A stretch of 40,280 nucleotides of DNA from AP-15 sp036008325 (GCA_036008325.1 DASYNW010000034.1:1-40280), one strand, 5' to 3'; counted from the stretch's first letter, positions 25,196 through 33,777 are shown. Notes: generated by a model from the sequence alone, not told the origin. Numbers and translations are program-made.

Positions 25196-26655
25196 GGCGC
25201 GCTCGACAGCAGCCGGGCAGTGTGCGCGAAGAAATCCCACAAGGGCTGCGGCCACCACAGCCCGAAGACGACGAGCGGGGCAAGCGCCAGCCACATCGGC
25301 GCGATGCACCAGGCGCCCGGCGATCTGAGCTCGGCAGCACCAACCTCGTCATCCTGCGGCGCGAAATACATCGCCCGGAAATGATCGAGAAAGCCGATGA
25401 AGATGACGATCAGCAGCCCCGCCATCAGACCGGCCGCCCAAGCGAAGGAGCGCTGAAACCCGGCGCGCAGCACCACGAGCTCGCTGAGAAACAGCCCGAA
25501 CGGCGGCGCCCCGGTGATTGCCACGGCGCCGGCCAGCCACAATGCCGCCTGCACCGGAAAGCGGCGCGCGACCGCACGGATTTGGCCGATCTCCTTGGTG
25601 CCGTAAGTGCGCATCATATTGCCGGCGCCAAAGAACATCAGCGATTTGTTCAAGGAGTGGTTGAGCATGTGATAGAGCGCCCCGGCGACGCCGAACGGGC
25701 CGCCAAAGCCGAAACCGAGCGCCATGACGCCCATATGCTCGACGCTCGAATAGGCCATCAGCCGCTTGATGCCGCGCTGGCGCACGATGAACAATGCCGC
25801 GACCAGCAAGGACAGCGCGCCGAGCGCGACCAGGGCCAGCCGCGGCAGCGCCCCCGAGGGCGCCCTCTCGGCGATCGCCAGATAGCGCACGATGCCGAGC
25901 ATCGCCGCGTTGAGCAATGCCCCCGACAGCATCGCCGAAACCGGCGCAGGGCTCTCGCTGTGCGCATCGGGCAGCCAAGTGTGCATCGGCGCCAGGCCGA
26001 CCTTGGTGCCGTAGCCGACCAGCACCAACAGAAACGCCAGCACGGTCAGGGTCGGGTTCATGCTCGGCGCGGCATGGTGCAGCGCATCCCAGGTCATATT
26101 GTAGGTCGGTCCGAGCACGAAGCTGGCGTTCCAATAAAACAGCACGGTGCCGAGCAATGCCAGGCTGATCCCGGTCGACACGATGACAATGTATTTCCAG
26201 GCGGCTTCGATGCTTTCGGGCGCGCGCTCGAAAGCGACCAGAAACGTGCTGACCAGGGTCGTCAGCTCGATCGCGATCCAATAGAGCGCGGCATTGTTCA
26301 TCAGCGGGCTTATGAGGATCGCCAGCGCGAACCCGGCATAAAGCGCGTAGAAGGACGGCAGCCGCTGGTCCTCACCGAGCAGACGCATATAACCGACGGC
26401 ATAGATCGACGACAGCAGATAGACGCTCGCGGCGCACAGCACCACCCAGGCGCCGATGGCGTCGAAAACGATGTAGCCTCCCCAATAGCGATAAGGGCCG
26501 CCGCGGCTCAGCATCGTCAGCGGCACGGCGGCGGCGAATACGACGACGCCGGCGGCAAGGTTCAGCGTCGCCGCTTGACCCGGTCGCGCCACCAGGCAGC
26601 CGAGGACGGCCAGCGCTGGTGCTATGACCAGCAACAGAAGCAGCGCGCCGGTCAC
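25192..26655 (-). CDS. HyfF-like proton-conducting membrane subunit (NuoM/NuoN fold)
   Basis: 487 residues, about 14 hydrophobic segments. Antiporter-like subunit of the complex I/group 4 hydrogenase superfamily. The conserved membrane motifs are IAIELTTLVSTFLVAF with the key Glu, GYGTKVGLAPMHTWLPDAHS with the pumping Lys and His, and LMAYSSVEHMGVMALG followed by HMLNHSLNKSLMFFGAGN. The HS/AP-x-SAMLSG sequence is typical of HyfF. It begins 2 nt after the HyfE-like stop and overlaps the large-subunit gene by 4 nt, so synthesis of membrane and peripheral arms is coupled. Confidence 0.92.
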   Translation of the reverse strand: MTGALLLLLVIAPALAVLGCLVARPGQAATLNLAAGVVVFAAAVPLTMLSRGGPYRYWGGYIVFDAIGAWVVLCAASVYLLSSIYAVGYMRLLGEDQRLPSFYALYAGFALAILISPLMNNAALYWIAIELTTLVSTFLVAFERAPESIEAAWKYIVIVSTGISLALLGTVLFYWNASFVLGPTYNMTWDALHHAAPSMNPTLTVLAFLLVLVGYGTKVGLAPMHTWLPDAHSESPAPVSAMLSGALLNAAMLGIVRYLAIAERAPSGALPRLALVALGALSLLVAALFIVRQRGIKRLMAYSSVEHMGVMALGFGFGGPFGVAGALYHMLNHSLNKSLMFFGAGNMMRTYGTKEIGQIRAVARRFPVQAALWLAGAVAITGAPPFGLFLSELVVLRAGFQRSFAWAAGLMAGLLIVIFIGFLDHFRAMYFAPQDDEVGAAELRSPGAWCIAPMWLALAPLVVFGLWWPQPLWDFFAHTARLLSSAP

Positions 26656-26657
26656 GG

Positions 26658-27338
26658 CTAGCCCACCAGCCGCCGCAGCTGCGCGGTGCTGGCGTTGCCG
26701 AACTGGCTCAACAGATAGCGCACCAGGACCGCGAGGCAGGCCACCGCGGCGAGCACGTCGGCCAGGATCATCAGCTCGATCAGCAGCGGCATGCCGGGGA
26801 TCAGGATCTGCGCACCGAGCCGGATGCCGTTTTCGAGCACCAAGAGGCCGATGATCTGGCTGATCGCCTCACGCCGGATGGCGAGCATCAGAAAGCCGAT
26901 CAGCATCGTCGCCAGCATGACCGTCAGCGCCAGGACGGCAACGGTGCCGCCGAGGCCGAGCGGGCGGGCGATCCGCGACGATACGGCGAGCGCAAAGATG
27001 ACGCCGAGCGCGCCGATGACCAAGGCCGAGGCCGGGCGCACACTCTCGTGCAGCTCGCGCGCGACCTCGAGGCGCCGGATCATCCGCCACAGCAGGTAGG
27101 GCAGCACCAGCCCGCGGAACAAGGCGCTCAACGCTGCGACCAGGTAGAGCTCGGGGGAATGCGCAAACCAGCCGACCGCGACCCCGAGACCGGCCATCGC
27201 CCAGGACTGCGCGGCAAAGGCGTAAAGATAATTGTCGAGCCAGCGCGAGCCCAGCATGACAAAGGCCAGCAAGAGGCTCGCGATCGCCATCAGGCTGACC
27301 AAGGAGGAGGCGAGCGGATCGAGCCCGGTCGGCAGCAT
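26658..27338 (-). CDS. HyfE-like membrane subunit
   Basis: 226 residues, seven or so hydrophobic helices. HyfE proteins combine a NuoK-like helical bundle with extra helices and sit between the NuoH-like and antiporter-like subunits. The NuoK-like part is seen in the C-terminal half (QIIGLLVLENGIRLGAQI with the membrane Glu, then MPLLIELMILADVLAAV with a second acidic pair). The ATG at 27338 follows the HyfC-like stop by 2 nt. The frame can be read further upstream to 28094 but only antisense-like within the HyfC-like gene. Confidence 0.88.
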   Translation of the reverse strand: MLPTGLDPLASSLVSLMAIASLLLAFVMLGSRWLDNYLYAFAAQSWAMAGLGVAVGWFAHSPELYLVAALSALFRGLVLPYLLWRMIRRLEVARELHESVRPASALVIGALGVIFALAVSSRIARPLGLGGTVAVLALTVMLATMLIGFLMLAIRREAISQIIGLLVLENGIRLGAQILIPGMPLLIELMILADVLAAVACLAVLVRYLLSQFGNASTAQLRRLVG

Positions 27339-27340
27339 GG

Positions 27341-28285
27341 CTAGAGCTGGGTCCCGATGATCGCCAGCACGGCCAGCAGAAACGAGGCGGCAAGTGGCTC
27401 CTGATAACGGTAGAAGCGCAGTCGCGATTGCGCAGTCTCGACCGCGACCACGGCCAGCGCCACCAGCAGAAACTTGGTCAGAACCGCAGCGAGCGACGCC
27501 GCGGCGCCGAGCGCGCTGCCGCGCTGCGACAACCCCCACGGCAATACCAGCACATTGCAGAAGATCGTGTAGAGGATGAACTGCTTCATCATCGACGCCC
27601 ATTTGAGGAGCGCCAGCAGCGGCCCCGAATATTCGAGGATCCGGGCCTCCTCGATCATGTAGACTTCGATATGCGTGCTGGAATGGATCGGCAGCCGGTC
27701 GGTCTCGACCAACAGCAGGATAAAAAAGGCGGCGACCAGGAACAGGTGCGCCGGGCTCCAATAGACGGCCGGGCTGCCGACCAGCAGGTGGTTGACGACA
27801 AAGGGCAGCATCGATTTGGCCAGCAGGCTGATGCCGACAAACACCAGAATGAGGGTCGGCTCGGCCAGGATCGCCACCATGACGGCACGGCTCGAGCCGA
27901 TGCCGCCATAGGCGCTGCCACTGTCGAGCCCGGCGAGCAGGACAATGAACGAGCCCAGGGTCAGGATCAGACCGCCGCCCAGAATGTCGCCCATATTGGA
28001 CAAGGGCAGCGGAAAATCGGTCAGCACCGGGATCAGGATCGGCACCGTCAGCATCGCGGTGAAGGCTGTGACCGGCGCCGCCCAATAGATCCACGATGCG
28101 GTCTGTGGCACCACCAGCTGCTTATGAAACAGCTTCCACAGATCGCGGTAGGGCTGGAGCAGGCCCGGACCCTGCGCCCGCTGCACCCGCTCCTCGAATT
28201 GCACGATGGCGCCCTGCAGCAGCGGCGCGAAAGCTAGGACCGATAGCACCTGCGCAATCTGCAGCAGAATGTCGCGCCGACTCAT
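27341..28285 (-). CDS. HyfC/HycD-like (NuoH-like) membrane subunit
   Basis: 314 residues, about eight hydrophobic helices. NuoH-fold subunit that anchors the peripheral arm and forms the quinone-site/coupling region in complex I. Signatures are VQRAQGPGLLQPYRDLWKLFHK near the N-terminus (beginning ~residue 34), LVETDRLPIHSSTHIEVYMIEE (from ~194) with the clustered acids typical of HycD/HyfC, and EYSGPLLALLKWASMMKQF. It is the first gene of the operon; the start ATG at 28285 has a weak ribosome site. It is divergent from the SMP-30 gene, sharing a 262-nt promoter region. Confidence 0.92.
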   Translation of the reverse strand: MSRRDILLQIAQVLSVLAFAPLLQGAIVQFEERVQRAQGPGLLQPYRDLWKLFHKQLVVPQTASWIYWAAPVTAFTAMLTVPILIPVLTDFPLPLSNMGDILGGGLILTLGSFIVLLAGLDSGSAYGGIGSSRAVMVAILAEPTLILVFVGISLLAKSMLPFVVNHLLVGSPAVYWSPAHLFLVAAFFILLLVETDRLPIHSSTHIEVYMIEEARILEYSGPLLALLKWASMMKQFILYTIFCNVLVLPWGLSQRGSALGAAASLAAVLTKFLLVALAVVAVETAQSRLRFYRYQEPLAASFLLAVLAIIGTQL

Positions 28286-28467
28286 CGGGCGCTGCCGCCC
28301 GGCTTATGGTCAGAGAAATGCACGAGTACCGCCACCGACCCCTCCCGATCCGTAGGAGATCACGTCAGGGGTCATCAGCCATCGGGGCGGTTACAGGGCG
28401 AACCCCATCGCCCGGCCGCAGATAAATGTGTGCGGGCGGCGCTGTCAACGCTTAAAGCTCGGTTGCC

Positions 28468-28497
28468 TTGACGCCGAGCGACGGCCGGCGACACAAT
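28468..28497 (+). promoter_or_regulatory. Candidate sigma-70-type promoter for the SMP-30 gene
   Basis: TTGACG (28468-28473), an 18-nt spacer and CACAAT (28492-28497) match 5/6 and 4/6 of the consensus. Transcription would begin about 45 nt before the start codon at 28548. No experimental support. Confidence 0.3.
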
Positions 28498-28500
28498 CCG

Positions 28501-28540
28501 CCGGATCGAGGCAGGGGCTGCCGGATCGAGGTAGGGGAGG
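28501..28540 (+). repeat. Tandem 20-nt duplication covering the SMP-30 ribosome-binding site
   Basis: CCGGATCGAGGCAGGGGCTG is followed at once by CCGGATCGAGGTAGGGGAGG (17 of 20 identical). Only the second copy carries the strong AGGGGAGG site, 7 nt before the start codon. Confidence 0.6.
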
Positions 28541-28547
28541 AACAGAC

Positions 28548-29462
28548 ATGGCCGAGATACGCGTGATCGCCGACGGGTTGCGGTTTCCCGAAGGCCCGGT
28601 GGCGATGGGGGACGGCTCGGTCATCCTCGGCGAGATCGCCGGCCGCACGGTTACCCGCATCGCCCCCGGTGGCGCTAAATCACCAGTTGGCAGCGCCGGG
28701 GGCGGACCTAACGGCGTTGCCACCGGCCCCGACGGCGCGCTCTACGTCTGTAACAATGGCGGCGGCACCTATCCGCCCGGAAGTTTTCTCGCGACCGGAC
28801 CGGCGCCCGATTATCAGGGCGGCTACGTCCAACGCATCGATCCCCGCACCGGCGACACGAAGGTTCTCTACAGTCAGTGCGATGGACACAAATTGTCGGC
28901 GCCGAACGACATCGTCTTCGACCGCCAGGGCGGGTTTTACTTCACCGATCTCGGCAAAAGATATGCGCACCACCGCGATCACGGCGGCCTCTATTACGCG
29001 CTGCCGGACGGCTCGAAGATCGTCGAGCTGGCGCATCCGATGCTGAGCCCGAACGGGGTCGGCCTGTCGCCCGACGAAAAGACCGTCTACGTCGCCGACA
29101 CCGAGAGTTCTCGGCTGTTCGCCTTCGACATCGTTTCGCCGGGGGTGCTGCGCACCGAGCCGTTCCCCGCACCTTATGGCGGCCGGCTGGTCTGTGGGTT
29201 GCCGGGCTTTCAGCGCTTCGACAGCCTCGCCGTCGAAGCCTCGGGCAACATCTGCGTCGCCACCCTGATCACCGGCCACATCACCGTCATCGCCCCCGAC
29301 GGGCGGGTCGTGCGCCAGGTCAAGATGCCGGACGTCTACCCGACCAACATCTGTTTTGGCGGCAGCGACATGAAGACTGCCTTTATCACCCTCTCCGGCG
29401 CCGGACAGCTGGCGCAGATGGACTGGCCCGAACCCGGCCTGCGCCTCAACTTCATGACTTAG
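28548..29462 (+). CDS. SMP-30/gluconolactonase/LRE family protein
   Basis: 304 residues, six-bladed beta-propeller. These enzymes hydrolyse sugar or other lactones using one divalent metal. The metal ligands of the family can be placed: E15 in FPEGPV, N120 in SAPNDIVFD, and D184 in VYVADTES; N169 in SPNGVGLSPDE is the usual substrate-side residue. Blade repeats such as GPDGALYVCN, RQGGFYFTD and ASGNICVAT are clear. There is no signal peptide, so a cytosolic enzyme is expected. The ATG at 28548 has AGGGGAGG well placed; the frame is open upstream to 28428 without similarity. It stands 142 nt before an alcohol dehydrogenase gene on the same strand. The actual lactone is unknown. Confidence 0.88.
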   Translation: MAEIRVIADGLRFPEGPVAMGDGSVILGEIAGRTVTRIAPGGAKSPVGSAGGGPNGVATGPDGALYVCNNGGGTYPPGSFLATGPAPDYQGGYVQRIDPRTGDTKVLYSQCDGHKLSAPNDIVFDRQGGFYFTDLGKRYAHHRDHGGLYYALPDGSKIVELAHPMLSPNGVGLSPDEKTVYVADTESSRLFAFDIVSPGVLRTEPFPAPYGGRLVCGLPGFQRFDSLAVEASGNICVATLITGHITVIAPDGRVVRQVKMPDVYPTNICFGGSDMKTAFITLSGAGQLAQMDWPEPGLRLNFMT

Positions 29463-29471
29463 GAAAACCAG

Positions 29472-29566
29472 GCTCAACGCTAAGGGCGGGGAGGACGCGC
29501 GAAGGTCGCGATTCGGAATTTACTCTTAGCGCCCTCTGCGGGTCCTTCGCGTCCTCTGCGTTAAAA
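29472..29566. repeat. Intergenic dispersed-type repeat (GCGTCCTCTGCGTTAAA family), hairpin-forming
   Basis: The right arm contains CCTTCGCGTCCTCTGCG followed by TTAAA; the left arm contains AACGCTAAGGGCG and GAGGACGCGCGAAGG, roughly its reverse complement. Read on the minus strand it encodes the NAEDAKDPQR string, a sign of a repeat seen between genes in many bacteria. It lies in the gap between the SMP-30 and alcohol dehydrogenase genes. Confidence 0.6.
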
Positions 29567-29604
29567 AAAGCTTTGTTTCGGGGCGATACTCGAGGAGACA
29601 GCCG

Positions 29605-30696
29605 ATGAAAGCCGCCGTTCTTCACGCCGCGAACCAGCTGCTGACGATCGAGGAGGTGGCGCTCGCCAAGCCCGGCAGCCGCGATGTCTTGATCCGCACC
29701 GCCTTTGCCGGGCTGTGCCACAGCGATCTGCATTTTATCGAGGGCCTCTATCCGCATCCGACGCCATGCGTGCTCGGCCACGAATCGGCCGGCATCGTCG
29801 AGGCGGTCGGCGACGCGGTGACTTATGTCAAGCCCGGCGACCACGTCATCACCTGCCTCTCGGTGTTCTGCGGCACCTGTTCGCAATGCGTCACCGGCCA
29901 CCCCAATCTGTGCGAGAATACCGAGGTCAAACTGCCGCCCGGCGTTTCGCGCCGCCTGTCGTGGAAGGGCGGCGAACTGATGAACCAGTTCCTCAACCTG
30001 TCGTCCTTCGCCGAGCAGATGCTGGTGCACGAGAACGCCATCGTGAAGATCGACCCCGACATCCCGCTCGACCGCGCCGCATTGGTCGGCTGCGGGGTGA
30101 TGACCGGGGTGGGTGCGGTGTTCAACGCGGCCAAGGTCGAGCCCGGCTCGACGGTTGCGGTGATCGGCTGCGGCGGGGTCGGGTTATCGGCGGTCAATGG
30201 CGCGGCATTGGCTGGGGCCGAGCGCATCATCGCCATCGACACGGTCGCTTCCAAGCTCGAGCTCGCCCGGACGATGGGCGCGACCGACACGCTCAACGCC
30301 AGCAACGCCGACCCGGTCAAGGCCGTCAGGGCGATGACCGGCGGCGGCGTCAATTATTCGTTCGAGGCGCTCGGCACCAAGACCACGGCCGAGCAGGCCT
30401 TTCAGATGCTGCGCGGCGGCGGCACCGCGACGATCATCGGCATGGTGCCCTTGGGGGTGAAGATCGAATTGCACGGCTACGATTTTCTGCGCGACCGCAA
30501 ATTGCAGGGCACCTCGATGGGCGGCAACCGCTTTCGGGTCGACATGCCCAGGCTGCTGTCGCTGTGGCGCCAGGGCCGCCTGAAGCTCGACCACCTGATC
30601 TCCGGCAAGCTAAAGCTCGACCAGATCAACGACGGCTTTGCCGCGCTCAAATCCGGCGCCCCGGTGCGTCAGCTGATCGATTTCGCCGCGCTCTGA
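29605..30696 (+). CDS. Zinc-dependent alcohol dehydrogenase (medium-chain family)
   Basis: 363 residues. NAD(P)-dependent oxidation of an alcohol or formaldehyde adduct. Catalytic zinc ligands are C38 (GLCHSD), H59/E60 (LGHES) and C163 (VGCGVMTG). The structural zinc uses C89, C92, C95 and C103 in the CGTCSQCVTGHPNLC loop. The Rossmann fold has VIGCGGVGLSAVNGA and an acidic residue at IAID, favouring NAD over NADP. Overall pattern is closest to the Zn-ADH class III-like/arylalcohol group. GAGGAG lies 8-13 nt before ATG 29605. The 3' end overlaps the convergent MFS gene by 28 nt. The substrate is not predictable; the adjacent lactonase could act in the same sugar or alcohol route. Confidence 0.92.
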   Translation: MKAAVLHAANQLLTIEEVALAKPGSRDVLIRTAFAGLCHSDLHFIEGLYPHPTPCVLGHESAGIVEAVGDAVTYVKPGDHVITCLSVFCGTCSQCVTGHPNLCENTEVKLPPGVSRRLSWKGGELMNQFLNLSSFAEQMLVHENAIVKIDPDIPLDRAALVGCGVMTGVGAVFNAAKVEPGSTVAVIGCGGVGLSAVNGAALAGAERIIAIDTVASKLELARTMGATDTLNASNADPVKAVRAMTGGGVNYSFEALGTKTTAEQAFQMLRGGGTATIIGMVPLGVKIELHGYDFLRDRKLQGTSMGGNRFRVDMPRLLSLWRQGRLKLDHLISGKLKLDQINDGFAALKSGAPVRQLIDFAAL

Positions 30697-32003
30697 GCCG
30701 GCTCCCGTCGCCGCGCCGGCGGCCGGCGCAACGCCCAGAAGGCGATGCAGCCGCAGACATAGGAGGCGATCGAGAGCGCGAAGGCCAATTCGTAGCTGCC
30801 GGAGAGGTCGAAGATCCAGCCGGCGGCCCACGAACCGGCGGCCGAGCCGATGCCGCTGCCGATCGTAATCACGCCGAGGATGGTGCCGAGCTGACGTCCG
30901 GGAAAGAGGTCGGCGGTCTTGGCCGTGATCGCCGGCCCGCGCGCCCCCCAGGTCAGCCCGAACAGGCAGGCGAACAGCCACAACAGCCAGCCCTGGGACG
31001 GCCCGGTGATAAACAAGGCGCAGACGACGCCGAGGATCGAGACGCCATAGGCCAGGATCGCCGACCATTCGCGCCCGATATAGTCGGAGAGGGTGCCGGT
31101 GACGATCGTGCCGGCGATCGCCAGAAAGCTGCCCATCCCCAGCACCCAGGCGGCATAGAGCTTGTCGAAGCCGCGATCGACGGCAAAGGCCAGCTGGTGC
31201 AGCGACACCAGAAAGCTGCCGAGCCCGGTGAACAGGTAGACCGCGAACAACAGCCAGAAATGCGGCGTGCGCACCGCTTCGGCCAGGGTCCAACCGGGTG
31301 ACGCGGGCGCGTCCCGGCTCGGGTCTGTCGTCGGCGCCGCCTGGCTCGGCACCGGCATCGGCGCCGCCGCAGTTCGGCGGAACAGCGCCGCCAGCGGCAC
31401 GATCATCGCCGCCATGAAGCCGGCCTGGATCAGAAAGGTCGCCCGCCACCCGAAGGACGAGATCAACAGCTGCACGATCGGCGCCGACCAGGCTCGGGCA
31501 AAGCCGTTGGCCGATTGGACGACCGAGATCGCCATGCCGCGCCGGCGCACGAACCGCCGCGACAGCAGCGGCACGAACACCACGAGGCCGAGGCAATTGG
31601 CGCCGATCGTCATGATCACCCCGTAGGCGGCGATGATCTGCCACAACGACGACACCTCGGCGCAGGCCAGGAGGCCGAGGATCAAGAGGCCGCCGCCGAG
31701 CAGCAGCAGGCGCAACGGCCCCAGCCGATCGACCAGTGCCCCGACCAGCGGCGAGCTGCCGCCGGCGACCAGCTGGGAGACCGAATAGGGGATCGAGGTC
31801 TCGGCCCGGCCCCATCCGAAATCCTGAATGAACGCCACCAGATAAATTGCATAGGACTGCATCAGCCCGGTGCTGACGGTGAAGGCGGTGAAGGCGCCAC
31901 CGAGCAGCAGCCAGTCCGATTGCCCGCGGCGGTGCGCCGCAGCCGGGGCGCCGGGGGCCGGCCGCGCACCCTCGCCGGGCTCGGGCCTGCGCAGTCTGTT
32001 CAT
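30669..32003 (-). CDS. MFS transporter, oxalate/formate-antiporter-like subgroup
   Basis: 444 residues, twelve hydrophobic segments in two halves separated by a hydrophilic loop (~residues 185-210, TTDPSRDAPASPGW). Typical MFS motifs are LVGALVDRLGPLRLLLLGG (motif A) and LSDYIGREWSAIL in the second half. The opening YAIYLVAFIQDFGWGRAE...SYSVSQL-like sequence is characteristic of the monocarboxylate/oxalate-formate group, so an organic-acid transporter is likely. I used the ATG at 32003; another at 32063 adds a hydrophilic 20-residue tail and is possible. It overlaps the alcohol dehydrogenase 3' end by 28 nt on opposite strands. Confidence 0.87.
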   Translation of the reverse strand: MNRLRRPEPGEGARPAPGAPAAAHRRGQSDWLLLGGAFTAFTVSTGLMQSYAIYLVAFIQDFGWGRAETSIPYSVSQLVAGGSSPLVGALVDRLGPLRLLLLGGGLLILGLLACAEVSSLWQIIAAYGVIMTIGANCLGLVVFVPLLSRRFVRRRGMAISVVQSANGFARAWSAPIVQLLISSFGWRATFLIQAGFMAAMIVPLAALFRRTAAAPMPVPSQAAPTTDPSRDAPASPGWTLAEAVRTPHFWLLFAVYLFTGLGSFLVSLHQLAFAVDRGFDKLYAAWVLGMGSFLAIAGTIVTGTLSDYIGREWSAILAYGVSILGVVCALFITGPSQGWLLWLFACLFGLTWGARGPAITAKTADLFPGRQLGTILGVITIGSGIGSAAGSWAAGWIFDLSGSYELAFALSIASYVCGCIAFWALRRPPARRREPAQSAAKSIS

Positions 32004-32150
32004 CTTCGCCGCCGTCCCTGTGCCGGTGAGCCGGGCCGGGCCTGTCGACCGGGCCGGGCGCATCGCCCACTGATCCGCGGCCGGGGCAGTGAAATCAAGC
32101 GGCGCGCGCCAATCCCTGACGCGCGGCAGATAGACCGAGACCGCCGCCTG

Positions 32151-32981
32151 CTATCCCTTGGGCGGCTGGTCCTTGGGCGGCCGCGGGTAGACCTCGCCGA
32201 TCACGTCGTCGAGCCAGTGGCGGGCGAGCCCCGGGATCTCGGTGATCCGCGCCGTCAGTGCCGTCCGATCGAGCTCGTACAGAACCGCGCCGAGAAGCTT
32301 CTCGCCCGCCATCGCCGGCTGGATCTCGCCGATCAGAAAGCTCGAAGCTGGCGCCCAGACGAACCGCGTTTCCCCGCACCGCAGCTCGTGCGCCTTGTGC
32401 AGATGGCCGCTGGCGACCAGCGCCACCTGGTAGCGCCGCACCAGCGCCAGCAGCCGGGCGCGCGGCCGCGGCTTGACCGACAAGCCGACATCGGCTTCCT
32501 CGGGGCTGTTGAGATAGAGCGGCTTGTGCAGAAACCAGGCGACCGGCCGGCCGTTGGCCCCTGCCATGACCCGGTCGAGCCAGGCGTCCTGCGCCGCCTC
32601 TTCCGGCTCGTCGCTGCCGAGCAGCATTGCGTTGATCCCAACCAGGCGCCAGTCGGCGACATCCTCGACCCAGCGGTCGGGGCCGAAATGGGCCTGCCAG
32701 CGGGCCAGGCGCTCGCGGTTGACCGGCTGGGGCGGGTGTAGGGCGTCGCCGATATCGTGGTTGCCGGGGACCGCGAGCCAGCGCACGCCCAGCCCGCGCA
32801 ACAGCCCGGCGGCATAGGACAAATCGTCATCGACCGCGGCGCCGTCGACGGTGACGTCGCCGGTGTGAATGACGAGATCGGGGCGTTCCGCGGCGATCCA
32901 GCGCGCGAGCGGCGGCCAATTGTCGGCGAAATGCGGCTTGCCCCGGCTCAGATGGGTGTCGGTAATCTGAATTATCCGCAT
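32151..32981 (-). CDS. Metallophosphoesterase (calcineurin-like, CpdA-type)
   Basis: 276 residues. Binuclear-metal phosphoesterase; CpdA-like members cleave cyclic nucleotides or phosphodiesters in the cytosol. The metal-binding motifs are in order: D8-x-H10 (QITDTHLS), GDVTVDG (D42), GNHD (N74-H75), HKPLY, and GHLHKAH near residue 190. Spacing is normal for the family. The ATG at 32981 overlaps the 3' end of the HAD gene by 10 nt, so the two are probably co-transcribed and translationally coupled. A longer frame to 33164 lies within the HAD gene and is rejected. The natural substrate is unknown. Confidence 0.88.
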   Translation of the reverse strand: MRIIQITDTHLSRGKPHFADNWPPLARWIAAERPDLVIHTGDVTVDGAAVDDDLSYAAGLLRGLGVRWLAVPGNHDIGDALHPPQPVNRERLARWQAHFGPDRWVEDVADWRLVGINAMLLGSDEPEEAAQDAWLDRVMAGANGRPVAWFLHKPLYLNSPEEADVGLSVKPRPRARLLALVRRYQVALVASGHLHKAHELRCGETRFVWAPASSFLIGEIQPAMAGEKLLGAVLYELDRTALTARITEIPGLARHWLDDVIGEVYPRPPKDQPPKG

Positions 32982-33637
32982 CGGCCCTCGCAGAGATGGA
33001 CCGCAAGCTCGCTCATCCGGGCGAAGACATGCGAGCATCCGGCGGCGAGCAGCTGTTGGGCGTGGTCGCCGGGGCAGTGGCTGCCGCCGCAAAACCCGAC
33101 GACCGGCATGCCGGCGGCGACCGCCGCGGCGACCCCGATCACGCTGTCCTCGACGACGGTGCACCGGGCGGGCGGCACCGCGAGGCGCCCCGCGGCCATC
33201 AGAAAGAGATCGGGCGCGGGCTTGCCGCGGGCGACCTGGATGGCGCTGAAGACATGCGGATCGAAGAAATGCAGCAGACCGGTCAATAAGAGCCGCTCGC
33301 GCACCCGGTCGAGATGACCGTTCGAGGCGACGCAGCGCGCCGCCGGCAGTGCGGTCAGCAACGCCTCGATCCCGGGCACCGGCACGAGCTCGCGTTCGAG
33401 GGCGAGAGCGGTCCGCGCGCGCATCGCCTCGAAGAAGCCATCGGGCAATGCCCGCCCGAAGCGAGCCTCGACCGCGGCGCTCAACGTGTCGCGGTTATGG
33501 CCGAACCCCAGCACCAAAGCCTCCGCGGCGGTTGCCGGAAAATCGGCCGCGCTCAGGCACTCGCCGAGGATGCGGGCAAAGATGACCTCGCTGTCGACGA
33601 GAACGCCGTCGCAATCGAAGATGACCAGATCGGGCAC
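32972..33637 (-). CDS. HAD-superfamily phosphatase (beta-phosphoglucomutase/phosphoglycolate phosphatase-like)
   Basis: 221 residues. Haloacid-dehalogenase fold enzyme. Motif I is FDCDGVLVDSE with nucleophile D8 and acid D10; motif II is the Ser/Asn of VASNGH; the conserved Lys is in GKPAPDLF; motif III is VVEDSVIGV. The helical cap between residues ~15 and 85 is the subfamily I type. The start is a GTG at 33637 with an AAGG ribosome site; the longer frame to 33706 has no family similarity. The pairing with a metallophosphoesterase suggests a small-phosphate salvage step, but that is inference. Confidence 0.87.
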   Translation of the reverse strand: MPDLVIFDCDGVLVDSEVIFARILGECLSAADFPATAAEALVLGFGHNRDTLSAAVEARFGRALPDGFFEAMRARTALALERELVPVPGIEALLTALPAARCVASNGHLDRVRERLLLTGLLHFFDPHVFSAIQVARGKPAPDLFLMAAGRLAVPPARCTVVEDSVIGVAAAVAAGMPVVGFCGGSHCPGDHAQQLLAAGCSHVFARMSELAVHLCEGRCG

Positions 33638-33737
33638 ACCCAGCCTTTCTTGGCGCCGGCGGCCAGCGACGACCGGCCCGACCCTATAATGGGCCGTGCG
33701 CCGCACTCTGCAAAGGCGTGTGCCACGCCGCGGGCGG

Positions 33738-33757
33738 GCGGCAGCCCGTCCTGCCGC
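33738..33757 (-). terminator. Hairpin downstream of the porin gene
   Basis: GCGGCAG-CCCGTC-CTGCCGC: a perfect 7-bp stem with a 6-nt loop starting 20 nt after the porin stop codon on the minus strand. Likely attenuates read-through into the HAD gene. No T tract. Confidence 0.35.
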
Positions 33758-33777
33758 ACCCGCAGCCGCCGGTCAAC

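Noticed and set aside
20899..28285. Annotating the operon as a formate hydrogenlyase or Nuo complex I
   Set aside because: Gene order and HyfE/HyfF/HyfB-like subunits exclude standard complex I, and loss of NiFe cysteines and lack of formate dehydrogenase exclude formate hydrogenlyase.
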